Positions 54,247 through 64,000 of a stretch of 64,000 nt of DNA are shown here, in pieces. Made by a program: the position numbers and the translations under genes. The notes beneath the pieces are model-generated. The model saw only the letters and a list, made by a program, of their open reading frames with translations. It had not been told where the DNA came from and did not search any database. Position 1 is the first letter of the stretch. Each line of letters opens with the position of its first letter. The DNA is from Cycas panzhihuaensis (taxonomy: Eukaryota; Cycadophyta). The stretch spans positions 58,535,741-58,599,740 of the forward strand of contig CM041465.1 of assembly GCA_023213395.1 (NCBI GenBank), written 5' to 3'.

Positions 54247-55400
54247 ACCCATCATTTTAGTTCACCAAAAAGATGGCTCTTTCTGACTTTGTATTGACTA
54301 TCGTGCACTCAAGTAAATCACTATAAAAAATAAGTTCCCCATGCTATGAATTGATGATATGTTAGATGAGATCTATGGTACTACAATTTTTACCAAACTT
54401 GATTTATAGTCAGGATATTACCAAATCCCTATCTTACTAAAGGATCAACATAAAATAGTTATTCAAACCCACCATGGCCACTTTGAGTTCTAGGTCATGT
54501 CCTTTAACCTATGTAATGATTCATCTACCTTCTAGGCCCTCATGAATAAGATCCTTTTCCCATACCTATAAAAAATTATCATCGTCTTTTTTGATAATAT
54601 TCTTATCTATATCTCAAATATGCCTGCTCACATCTTGCACCTAGAAACAGTCCTTCAAATCCTCGATGAGAATAAACTATATGCTAAACTCTCTAAATGT
54701 GAGTTTGGGAAATCTAAACTATAATACCTTGGTCATATTATATCCTTTACAGAGGTTTGGGTGGATCCTAATAAAATCATTGTCATCACTAATTGGCCAA
54801 CCCCAAAGACCCTGACCCAATTATGGATTTTCTTAGGGCTTACTGAATTCTATCGTTAGTTCATTCAAAATTATGCCACACTAACCACCCCCTTAACCCA
54901 CTTACTTTGGAAGGATTCCTTCCAATGGTCTCCCTTAGCCAATGAGGCCTTCCTCCATCTAAAGGAGGTCATGAAAATCACCCCAAGTTTGGCCTCTCCT
55001 AACTTTACTCAGCCTTTCCAATTAGAATGCGATGCCTCTAGGTTTGGATTAGGTGTAGTCTTAATACAAGACTTCTACCACATTGCCTTTGAAAGTCAAA
55101 AACTCAAAGATCATGAGTGTAGACTATCTACCCATCAAAAAGAAATATGGGCCATCTTCCATGCTATTAATAAATGGTAACAGTATCTACTTGGTTCTAA
55201 ATTTACTATCCTCACTGATCATCATAGCCTTTGTCACTTACTAGATCAACGAGTCCTCTCGAAAGAGCAAGCTAAATGGATTAATCGCATCTAAGTTTTT
55301 TACTTTACAATTACATATAAAAATAGGAAAGATAACATTATGGCAAATGATCTCTCAAGTCCCCTATACTTGACGATAATACCTATCACACTAAGGACTC
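54242..55400 (+). pseudogene. G4 reverse transcriptase core and RNase H
   Basis: Resumes directly from 35847: APIILVHQKDGSF, KNKFPM, TKLDL-stop-SGYYQIPIL, HKIVIQTHHGHFEF, then the active-site box IIVFFDNILIYIS (54584-54613). The second catalytic Asp of F-x-D-D has become Asn (codon 54596-54598). After KLSKCEFGKSKL and YLGHIIS, the connection leads to RNase H (54971-55180: QPFQLECDASRFGLGVVLIQ, STHQKEIWAIFHAINKW), then FTILTDHHSLCHLLDQ and KDNIMANDLSS. Stops are numerous. Confidence 0.92.
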
Positions 55401-55479
55401 CATCATTCATGTCATTTCTTCCCCACAACTAACATAGATATAGGACTTAACCACGACTAACTAATCCCAACTAGATTTC

Positions 55480-56842
55480 TCACACTAGGCTGATAAGGTC
55501 CACACTCATAAGGATTGGTCCATCCATAATAATCTTCTCTTATACCAAAATTACATATTCATACACCTCCACTTAACTTTTATTTTACAAATTTTATTGG
55601 AATATCATTCTTCCCCTCTTGGTGGTCATTTTGGTTTTGATAAAACTTATCATAGGATACGTTCTGACTTCTTTAAGCTAGAAATGAAATCGACTATCCT
55701 TACCTTTGTCTTTGAATATGACACATGCCAATGTAATAAAGTTGGTATGAAACCCCAACCAGGCCTCCTTTAACCGTTGCACATACTATAATAAATGGCA
55801 AGATATTGCCATGGACTTTATAATGGGCTTACCACTATCTATCGCATCTGACTCTATTTTAGTAGTCATAGATAGGTTGACAAAATATTCCCACTTCTTA
55901 TTTGTCCATACAACCTATAAGGCTCCACATATCACTGATATTTACCTCCAAATAATATTTTTTTTACACAATTTTCCATCCACTATCGTATGTGACCGCA
56001 ACCCTAAATTCACTAGCTCCTTCTAGCATGAGCTATTTCATGTATCAGGAACATCATTCAATATGAATTTGGCATACCATGCACAGACTGATGGATAATC
56101 TAAGGTCCTTAATAAAACTCTAGAGACTTACTTACATTGCTTTGCATCTAACCACCAGTCTAAATAGACATCATGGCTAGCCTTAGCTAAGTATTGGTAT
56201 AACTCCTCACATCATTCAACCATTGGAATGTCTCTATTTTTAGCTCTCTATGGGTATCCCCTACCATTCTACCACACCTTGGCTACCAACCTCCATACGA
56301 TAATAGTAAAATAAACTATAGCATATAGACCAAATTCTCCATACCTTTAAACAAAACCTATCCATGGCTTAGAATCGAATGAAATAATTAACAGACTACT
56401 ACTGTTATGATCGCTCCTCCAATATTAGTGATCTTGTATTCCTTTGTCTTCAACCTTATAAGAAACAATCCCTTTGCCATCATAAGAACCACAAACTTAG
56501 CCCTCAATATTATGGCCCCTATAAAGTCCATTGGTGAAGTTGTATATGATCTTGACCTTCCCCTCACTACCAACATCCATAATGTTTCTCATGTATCCTA
56601 TCTTTGAAAGTGTCTAAGCAAAACCCATGTCCCTTAGGCAACCCTTCCAATTTTGGATGAAGAAAAAACCTTGTTTGTACCTTTAGAATATATACTAGTT
56701 AGTAGATAATACTGTCTCTAGAATTGGTCTATTTTAGAATATTTGATATAGTGGATAAGCTGCAACTTAGATGAAGCAACTTGGGAATCCAATGCTTTTA
56801 TCAAAAAATACCCACATCTCACATGCCTCAAGGACTTAGCAT
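55480..56842 (+). pseudogene. G4 integrase with chromodomain-like end
   Basis: A zinc-module remnant (PLGGHFGFDKTYHRIRSDFF ... EYDTCQCNK) precedes the core frame 55811-56026: MDFIMGLPLSIASDSILVVI (first Asp) and STIVCDRNPKFTSSF (second Asp). HAQTDG-stop-SKVLNKTLE follows, in which the catalytic Glu position reads Lys or is lost. The C-terminal region has NLALNIMAPIKSIGEVVYDL, VSHVSYL, then a chromodomain-like end DEATWESNAFIKKYPHL near 56775-56820. Order and motifs fit a chromovirus-type gypsy integrase. Confidence 0.88.
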
Positions 56843-56858
56843 CTCAGGGGAGGGACCT
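56843..56858 (+). other. G4 polypurine tract
   Basis: CTCAGGGGAGGGACCT immediately before the 3' LTR start TGTTATATAA. Confidence 0.9.
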
Positions 56859-57273
56859 TGTTATATAACTCATCTTACTAGGTTATATAAAACACTATTA
56901 TATAAAAAGCTATTAGGAGGTTAAGAGATAAGGTTAATTATGGAATTTCGTGCATGAGTCGATAAGCTAGCCAATGGTATGTAATACTGCTATGCCGTCT
57001 AATAGAATGTAAGGCTGCTTAGGCCATCAATATGATTACATGTGAAAGATCATCTTTTGTCTATATAAGTTTTATAGATTATAAATTATGGATAGCTTGA
57101 TGTATCTTTTTATAAAGATTATGTTGTAGTACTCTCTATTTTGGTGATCATTTGGCACTCTTGTATTCTTGTGAGATTCCATGTTAATTTGTTAACCTAT
57201 TAGATAGAATGAAGTGGTTGTGATTGTCATTTTTCTGCTATCTCAAGGAGCATTTATGAGAGGATATATCCTA
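56859..57273 (+). repeat. G4 3' LTR
   Basis: About 415 bp, pairs with 22428-22843. The end reads ATATCCTA where the 5' copy has ACATCCCA. TATATAAG box at 57062-57069. Confidence 0.9.
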
Positions 57274-59205
57274 ATGATAAATATACCAAATACATATTTA
57301 TAAGATATTATGATACATCTAAATCCTATAAGTTATTTGACCCTAAAGAAAAGAAAATAATTATGAGTAGAGATGTTATCTTCAAAGAGGATGATTATTA
57401 TAAAGCAGGAGCTAAAAAAGATAAGGGCAAGAATATTATTATAGAATTTGATTCATATCCCATATCAACAAATGTACCTTTAAATATGCCAACAATACAT
57501 GACTTAAGTCCTAATGAGGTTGGACCCTCCACATCAAGTCAAAATGTTCTAAAGTGGGTCCAAAGACAACATGACCTAGTAAATATGCTAGATAACAATT
57601 TTGAAAGCAGATCTACATGTTCTAGTAAGGTCAACTTCACTCTAATGAGCCAAGTCATGGAATCACATGAACCTTATAACTTTGAAGAGGCTAATACTAA
57701 ATAGGAATAATAGAATGTAATATAAGAGGAGTACAATGCTTTGGTCAAGAATGATACATAAGAACTAGTAGATCTCCCTCTAAATAAATCAATAATTAGC
57801 ACCAAATAGATTTACAAAATAAAATTTAAGTTAGATGGCTCTATTAACAAGCATAAAGTAAGGCTAATAGCTAGAGGGTATGCTCAAATTGAAGGAATCA
57901 ACTACAATGAAACATTTGCTCTTATAGCTCAAATGGAAATTATATGCCTCATGTTGAGTCTTACTACATAAAAGGGATGGACCTTCTAATAAATGGATGT
58001 CAAAAGCACCTTCCTAAATGGATACATAGAAGAGGATATCTATGTCTAATGACCCAAAGGCTTTAAAGTCAATGGGGAGGAAAACAAGGTATATAAACTT
58101 AAGAAAGCCTTATATGGATTAAAATAAGCACCTAGAGCTTAGTACTCTAAGATAGACAAATATTTTAGAGATAAAGAATTTGAAAGAAGTTAATCAGATC
58201 CTAACCTATATATAAAGATCGAAGGAGACTCAATATTTATTGTGGGACTATATGTTAATGGCTGAGTCTACATAGGAGATTATTCTCAATTATTACAAAA
58301 ATTCAAAGATGACATGTGCCAAGAATTTGAGATGATAATTTGGGCCTTATGCATTACTTCTTAGGTTTAGAAGTATGGCAAGACAAGAATGGGATTTTTA
58401 TATCTCAAAGGAAATATATCCTAGATTTACTTCAAAAGTTTAAGATGAATGATTGCAATGCATTGGCTATATAAGTAAAAATTAGAATAAAATTATCCAA
58501 GTTTGATAATTTTATACCAGTTGATCCTATAATTTATAGGCAGTTGATTCGTAGTTTAATCTTAACATTAACTCATCCTGATATCTTGTATTTAGTAAGT
58601 GTGGTATCTAAGTTTATGTGAGAACCCAAAACATCACATTAGAAAGTGGAAAAGAGGATTCTTTAATACCTAAAAAGTACAATTAGTTATGGGTTACATT
58701 ACAAGTCCTTGACAAACGTCAGGTTGATTGGCTACATAGATTTAGATTGGGCAGATTATGTTGATGATAGGAAATCCACATCTAGCTACACGTTCATCAT
58801 GGGATCAATATCAATTGCATGGAGTATGAAGAAATAAAATATGGTATCTTTATCTATTGAAAAGTAGAGTATAAATCAACAGTAGTAGGAACATATGAAA
58901 TAGTTTGGCTATGTCGATTACTCCATGACTTACAAATAAAATAGGATGGACCTACACATATGATATATGACAATTATAGTATAATTTAAATGACACATAA
59001 TCTAGAGTTTCATGGACAAATAAAGCACATTGAAACACAATATCACTTTACCAAGGAATTGGTATAAGCTAGTGAGATTGAATTGGTTTACTACAACACA
59101 GATAAATAGGTGGCAGGCATCTTCACCAAGGCTCTTGGAAAAATCAAGCTTCAAAAATTTAGAGACAAGCTTGGAGTCATCCCTAATGAACATTATGGGG
59201 TAGAA
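57274..59205 (+). pseudogene. C0 integrase end, linker, RT and RNase H
   Basis: Resumes C0 with DKYTKYIFIRYYDTSKSYKL and FDPKEKKIIMSRDVIFKED (end of integrase). An acidic linker follows (57363-57704, 113 codons). RT then shows KHKVRLIARGYAQIEGINYN, ETFALIAQME, MDVKSTFLNGYIEEDIYV and KLKKALYGLK. The active box reads LYVNG-stop (58248-58265): both Asp of YVDD are changed (AAT, GGC). RNase H is very decayed (SCENPK, about 58610 on; STIEK-stop near 58850). A late HVTKELV..G and FTKAL end is recognisable near 59040-59140. Confidence 0.87.
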
Positions 59206-59482
59206 TAATAGAATAATGTTCATTAAAGAGATTTCTAAAAAGTGTGCTAGTATTAAGTGGCATGAAGCCAACTCCAACCACCCTAGCTAACCCACTCATA
59301 TAATTTTCTAACAATTTTAACACTAAACATCAGTAGGTGTTGGGTATGCCTAATATCCTGACTATTTAAATGAGCCTCATGGCCTAAAGGTGTCTCTCAA
59401 TAATACTAGTATTTTTTGGAAATTTTATTAATTATTTCAGTATGGTCTTATAAATCTATTCTACTTTGCCCTCCTACCAACA
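59206..59482 (+). repeat. C0 3' LTR
   Basis: 277 bp, pairs with 17712-17992; end CCTACCAACA. A purine-rich stretch (ATGGGGTAGAA) precedes it as a decayed polypurine tract. Confidence 0.88.
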
Positions 59483-60710
59483 GGATCTTGGGAAGATTCA
59501 CTTGAGAATCTAGGTAACTCAAGTAAAAATAAAGGCATAGAAGATAATAGGACCTTAAGTAGAAAAGGAGATTTCATATAATCTAAAAAGTGCTTCCTTA
59601 GCCTCACTATTATAGAATGTTGAGGTAGAGATGAAGAATAACATGTGGTAAAGGAAGGAGGTTATTAATGAGGTATAATATAGTTTGAAAGAGAAGAAGA
59701 AGTGTTAAACTAAGTTGAGGGATTAACTATAGAATTAGTTTAAGGTATGATATATTGAGGGAACATGGGATTAAATGAAGGAAAATAATTTGTTAAGAGA
59801 TCCGTCTAAGAACGTGTGATTATAAAATGGGATTAGTAAATCTCATAGGTTGGGATTGAATGATTGAAGGACAAGCATGAACGACATGAGTATGCAAAAT
59901 AGGATGGGAAGAGGAAATCAAATTAGACACCCTAGGAGATGGGTCATGAGGTCTAACACTTTGGGATACTACTCTATGAGAAACATGAGGTGGTAATTAA
60001 GTTGAAGCAGTAACTAGGTATGAAGAAACTACTCTACTAGGATAAGAGTAAGTAGGTTAGGGGATTGAAGAGGATGGACCCACTTATTGAGTGGTGGGCA
60101 CATGAGAAAAGATAGGTTTCTCTTCAACATGTTGATCAAAAGATCTCTTATGAGTAGAAGACACCACATGAGAAGATTAAAGTTGATCTTATAACATACA
60201 AGGTGAAGGGAGAAGTTGTAAATGAACCAAATTATCTTTAGCCTCTTCTAAATAAGGGGAGAGTGGCTTAGGTGAAGAAGGATGGGAAGATAAATGTGAT
60301 TGGTTGACATTAGGAGTAGAAGAAGATTCAAATTGATGGTGTTGGGGAGAAGTCATCATGATCTAGGTTTTTGGGTTAAAAGGATCTTGATACCCTAGGA
60401 AGAATTAGCTTAAGATAAGTTCGAGGTGCTTGAATAAGAGGGGTTTCTTCTTGTATAAAGGAAGAAGTGATAAGAGGAGTACCACTAGGAAATTAGGAAG
60501 GTTGAAGGTACCCTTGCTCCATAGGTACTTTATATAATTGATTTGAATCTTTAGATGGATAGATAGAAGTGTCATGTATCTAGTGTTCTGAAGGATCAAT
60601 ATAAGAAGATAAAACCTTATGGGTAGCCTGGAGAGGTTGAGGTTAAAAATTAGGTTTGGGAGAACTTAAAGTCTCAATGATTTTCTTTGAGAAGGAGGTA
60701 TAGTTTCCAT
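59483..60710 (-). pseudogene. T2 gag N-terminal region
   Basis: A minus-strand ATG at 60710 opens METIPPSQRKSLRL, then frames shift. The rest (60400-59700) gives Pro/Ser/His-rich peptides (for example FSHVPTTQ, RPHDPSPRVSNLISSSHPI), the low-complexity gag N-terminus also seen in T1. Toward 59483 comes the approach to the gag core, which continues on the other side of C0 at 17711. Strongly decayed; called from composition, position and continuity with T2. Confidence 0.6.
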
Positions 60711-60775
60711 TGCTTAAAATAAAAAACAAAAAGTAATTCCCCAGTATGGTCCCCAGAAAGATGGTGAGCTTCGAT
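60711..60775 (-). other. T2 short leader and decayed primer-binding site
   Basis: The minus strand near 60772-60745 reads CTCACCATCTTTCTGGGGAC, resembling TGGCGACCATCTTGGGACC of T1. No other feature. Confidence 0.4.
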
Positions 60776-61681
60776 TGGACCAAGGTAAAATATCTCTCAA
60801 TGTTGTTGTATTTCCTCTATTTCAAGCCAAAGTAGAGAGATTCAAAAAACCTATAGAAACTTATAGACCACCTTTGCCAATCCTAAGAAGGAGTCTCTAC
60901 TTGTTTATGTTATTTAGTTTGAATGTGGTTATGGTAATGAAAGGCTAGGATATAAGAAGGGGGTACAAGGATTTGCTAGCCTACACAAGCAAGTAGAGGA
61001 GTTCTAAGTTCATAATTACACTAACAATATTTTTTGTTACCCTTTTTTGGGGTTCCTTTCCTTATATTATTTTAACTTTTTAAGTTTATTCAAATAAAAA
61101 AAGGTTAAACAATTGTGTCATTATAAAGTTTTCAAAAGTATAAAAGAAACACTAATAAAACCAAAGAGACCAATTATATTTCTAAGCCAAGTAAAGAAAG
61201 CAAACCATGCATGCAATTCCTTTTTTTTTTCTTTAAATAAAGATCACATAAAACAAAAGAACTACTATCTTCCAAGTATTCAAAACATACTTTATTTAAC
61301 AAAAAAAAGATATGAGATGTAAGTCCTGTAAAATGAAATGTTTCACATATATATTATTTGATGGAGGTCAAATTGATGAAGGAAGCTCACAAGATGTTTT
61401 AAAACTTACATGCATATTCCTTTAATATAGATAATAATGATTCCAATTCATGTAAAGAGTTCCAAGTATATATTTCAACCACCAAAATAGCCTATAAAAT
61501 CAACATGTGACTAGTAACATGTTCATTTCATTCATCAAACTAGACTAGATCAATATATAAGAAGATTCTATTACTCATGGAGTATTTTGGCACCATGGAA
61601 TCCATGAGCCTTATAAAAGATGCACTCATTCATAAATTTGTAATTCATGCACATGCATGCATCTCTCTCTCTCTCTCTCTG

Positions 61682-61719
<38 letters not shown>

Positions 61720-62238
61720 GAGAGAGAGAGAGAGAAAATGTGCAAGAGAAGGAGCAAAGTGAGGAGTCAAGGAATGCAAAATAAATAACCATAAGTGTCC
61801 TCTATTTTAATGGTGTTTTGTGCCTCAGAATAGCAATCCCTCTTTTTAAGACCAATCTTTTCTAATTTTCCCCTTTTGAACAAGCATGAAAGAAAGTTAA
61901 ATTGAGAAGAAGAATGCTAATAAAATTAAAAAGGTGGGAAGAGTAGGACTAAAATCTCTTAGGAAGCTTAGAGAACTAAGAAGAATGGGAAGAAGAAGCT
62001 ATATGTCAAGATGAAGAGGAATATCTCTCTTTACAATAGTTTACTTTTGTAGTGAGTCCTTTACCCAATTGGATGGGAAATAGAGCAGAATAGGGTGAAT
62101 TCACGAAAAATAGAACAATAATAAAGAAAAGTTCATAAATACTAAAATCAAATAGAGCGAATTCATAGATAGCGAACACCTTTTGATCCAAAATTATATC
62201 TCCAAATATAGGTTAAATGCAAAAATATGATACCAAAA
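60776..62238 (-). other. T2 LTR or older flanking DNA
   Basis: About 1.46 kb of AT-rich DNA with no recognisable coding sequence. By position it should be the 5' LTR of T2, but there is no second copy in the window to prove it. It contains the CT/TA/AG microsatellite at 61661-61736. Confidence 0.35.
61661..61736. repeat. Palindromic compound microsatellite (CT)n-(TA)n-(AG)n
   Basis: A (CT) run, GTATG, about 14 TA dinucleotides, GTAG, then an (AG) run of similar length. The two outer arms are complementary, so the whole ~76 bp can fold into one hairpin. Confidence 0.93.
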
Positions 62239-62668
62239 TGTACAAAATATAAATAGAGTTCCAACAGAGTACCTGTACTGCCTATAATAATCACCAAACC
62301 CTTCGAGATAGGGATCCTCTAAGAATTTGCAACCTTAAGGCCAAAAATCTGCACTTACCTTAAGGCCGAAAAAAAGGAGAAAAAACTTCACAATTGGATG
62401 ATTCCAAATGACCTTAAAGTCCATATATATATATAGATGCACAAACTGGGATAAAATGTAGTCAGCTAGAGTAGGGAGGAATACACCCAACATAATCATG
62501 AGAAGTCTGGCACAACTTCTCTAAAACTGGTAGGCTGACTTTAAATGGTCATAACTTTTGATAGGGATGTCAGAATTAACTTTCGTCTAAACTATTGGAA
62601 TCATCATTTAGAGACATTTCATTTGAATGTCATATTCTATACCTTTGACTATATTTTGGAATGCTACA
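62239..62668 (-). repeat. G5 3' LTR
   Basis: Inner end (minus TGTAGCATTCC at 62668) abuts a polypurine tract. Outer end (minus ...TTTTGTACA at 62239) is inferred from the TG/CA rule, giving 430 bp. No partner LTR in the window. Confidence 0.55.
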
Positions 62669-62759
62669 ATTTCCCTCCCCTTGAAATTATGCTTTACCCT
62701 CAAAGCACTAGCAAGTTCAGAAATTACTTTAACCATTTATCGTTTTCCTAAGTGGCATC

Positions 62760-64000
62760 TTTGATATCTAGGTTCTTCCATTTGATTAGGTGCTCTTTGA
62801 TCTGTCTAGACCTGAGAGATTAGGTGTGGGATTATAAGATTCCTTTGGGTTCCAATGTCATCTTTCCTTCCTCGTCAAGCTTCGATATGTTAGATTGAGG
62901 AACGATCTTTTCCCCAATTTTCTTCTTTAGGCAGGATACATGGAAAATATTATAAATCTTTATGTTTTATGGGAGTTCTATCTGGTAGGTGACTTCACCT
63001 ATTTCGGAAGTGATTTTGTAAGGACCAAAGTATCTAGGTGCTAGCTTTTAATTATTTCTTTTTTGTAAGGACATCTGTTTGTATAGATAAAGGTGTAAGA
63101 AGACCCAATCTCTTACTTCAAATTGTCATTTAGAGCATTTTAGATTGGTCTGTTGTTTCTTTAAGTTTTATGCAATTGCTAGGTTATCCTTCAATTTGTT
63201 GATGGTTTCCTCCAATTGCTTCTGATATTCTTCAACTTCTTAGACATGTGAAGGTCTATTCCAGGTTAATAATGATGGTGGTATATAGCCATACAAAGCC
63301 TAGAAAGGTGTCATTTTTGTTGAAGAATGATATATGGTATTGTACCACCATCCTGCTAAATGTAACCATTAATGCCATTATTTTTGTTTATCTAAGCAGA
63401 AGTTCTTCAAGTATCCTTCTAAGCATTTATTAACAATCTCTATTTGCCCATCCATCTATAGGTGGTATGATGTGCTCATCTTGAGTTTTGTACCTAAAAT
63501 TTTGAATAGATCTTACCAAAATTTACTAGTAAATTTTGGGTCAATGTCACTTACAATTGCTTTAGGAAAACCATGTAACCTATGGATATCCTTTATGTAT
63601 AGTTCTGCCACATTGTTGGCCTTAGTTATCAATTTCAGTCCTTTAAAATGGCAAAATTTGGTGAGGCAATCTATGATGACTAGAATTACATCCTTTCCTT
63701 CAGAGCAGGGTAATCTAATTATAAAATCCATGGATATTTCGTCCCATTTTTGTTCTAATGTTAGTAATGGTTGGAGTAACTTTAGTAGTTTTATGCATTT
63801 GGTCCTATTTCATTGATAGGTATCACATTCTACCACAAACTTTTGAATGTCTATTTTTAATCCTTTCCAGTAAAATGAATCTCTTATCTTCCTGTATGTC
63901 TTGTCAATCCCTGTGTGACCTACTATCAGTGTGGAATGACCTTCTTATAATATTATCTCCTTTAGCCCTGATCTTCTAGGAATGTAGATCTTTCCTTTCC
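62760..64000 (-). pseudogene. G5 integrase with chromodomain-like C-terminus
   Basis: From high to low: an H2C2 zinc module (GHTGIDKTYRKIRDSFYWKG ... FVVECDTYQ), then ISMDFIIRLPCSEGKDVILV (first Asp; frame 63731-63513), KAIVSDIDPKFTSKFW (second Asp) and MDGQIEIVNKCLEGYLKNF, in which the catalytic Glu is present. QFEVRDWVFLHLYLYKQ, YFGPYKITSEIGEVTYQIEL (GPY/F module) and IFHVSCLKK follow. A chromodomain-like end KEHLIKWKNLDIKDAT lies at about 62800. All three catalytic residues are kept, though stops break the frame. It is typical of chromoviruses, whose chromodomain guides integration. Confidence 0.92.

Larger units (their letters stand above)
22428..57273 (+). mobile_element. G4: Ty3/gypsy retrotransposon split by C2 and C3
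   Basis: LTRs at 22428-22843 and 56859-57273 (about 416 bp), PBS TGGTATCAAAGCCA at 22846, gag from 24221, protease to 25691, protease end and RT start at 35389-35847, RT-RNase H-integrase at 54242-56840, polypurine tract at 56843-56858. This is the gypsy gene order. The two cuts fall in the protease (C2, duplication GGGTC) and just before the RT core (C3, TATTC/TATGC). The element sits in the integrase of C0. Confidence 0.92.
17712..59482 (+). mobile_element. C0: Ty1/copia retrotransposon split by nested insertions
   Basis: LTRs at 17712-17992 and 59206-59482, a PBS at 17995-18008 and a copia gag-protease-integrase block (20071-22427) on the plus strand. RT and RNase H follow at 57274-59205 after a 34.8-kb interruption by G4 and its contents. 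The integrase reading at 22427 (MKLDN) continues at 57274 as DKYTKYIFI in the same domain, proving that the two halves are one element. Flanking bases are AGGTC on the left and GGATC on the right, a degraded or indel-bearing target duplication. C0 lies in the gag of T2. Confidence 0.9.
62239..64000 (-). mobile_element. G5: Ty3/gypsy element, 3' part (integrase, chromodomain, LTR), running off the right edge
   Basis: Polypurine tract (minus AAGGGGAGGGAAAT at about 62683-62670) and LTR start on the left, then an integrase with C-terminal chromodomain-like region on the minus strand up to the edge. RT, protease, gag and the 5' LTR would lie beyond 64000. It flanks or interrupts the putative T2 LTR. 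Confidence 0.8.

Noticed and set aside
61571-61792. Minus frame with a run of alternating Ile-Tyr and Arg-Glu.
   Set aside because: Translation of the TA and AG microsatellite only.
62221-62240. A PBS-like gatacca motif just left of the G5 LTR, hinting at another shared-LTR tandem.
   Set aside because: Only 9-10 bases match, no coding sequence of an element follows to the left, and the LTR end itself is inferred.
63472-63979. Plus-strand frames of 114 and 73 codons at the right edge.
   Set aside because: Antisense to the G5 integrase, whose DDE motifs are on the minus strand.

Overview
This window looks like an intergenic stretch of a large plant nuclear genome. It is almost wall-to-wall LTR retrotransposons, nested inside one another, and I recognise no functional host protein gene. 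The plant call rests on the Ty1/copia and Ty3/gypsy types present (including Tat-type gags with a CX2HX4HX4C knuckle), on primer-binding sites (PBS) resembling initiator-tRNA-Met, and on a plant-like U2 snRNA pseudogene. The species cannot be named from the sequence. Nearly all reading frames are broken, and substitutions look dominated by C-to-T / G-to-A changes, as expected for old, methylated repeats.

Names used here: T1 and T2 are Tat-like gypsy elements; G1 to G5 are other gypsy elements; C0 to C3 are copia elements. Layout: T1 (minus, 1-5762, GC-rich and young-looking, running off the left edge) sits in the protease region of G1. G1 (minus; pieces at 5763-5865 and 13558 to about 15890) is also split by C1, a complete 7.7-kb copia element (minus, 5871-13552) with 439-bp LTRs and a perfect GATAT target-site duplication (TSD). 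T2 (minus; pieces at about 15890-17711 and 59483 to about 62238) is the oldest host. C0 (plus, 17712-59482) lies in the gag of T2. G4 (plus, 22428-57273) lies in C0. C2 (plus, 25692-35388) and a rearranged copia composite C3 (35853-54241) lie in G4. A head-to-tail gypsy pair G2/G3 (minus, 38761-51856), arranged LTR-internal-LTR-internal-LTR, lies in C3. That is five levels: T2 > C0 > G4 > C3 > G2/G3. G5 (minus, 62239 to the right edge) carries an integrase with a chromodomain-like tail.

The most unusual items are: (1) a U2 snRNA 5'-half pseudogene inside the leader of C1; (2) the G2/G3 tandem, whose three LTRs hold two, three and four copies of a ~195-bp repeat upstream of the TATA box; (3) the fold-back structure of C3; (4) an inverted patch of a C3-family element in C2, bordered by a locally inverted and duplicated reverse-transcriptase segment; (5) catalytic-residue losses that repeat between elements, including one integrase E-to-K change shared by G2 and G3; (6) a CT/TA/AG palindromic microsatellite.

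Nothing here forms an operon or pathway. The only functional logic is the gag-protease-integrase-RT order of copia elements and the gag-protease-RT-RNase H-integrase order of gypsy elements, plus their LTRs, PBS sites and polypurine tracts (PPT). Boundaries backed by paired LTRs and TSDs are firm; those of T1, T2 and G1 are approximate.
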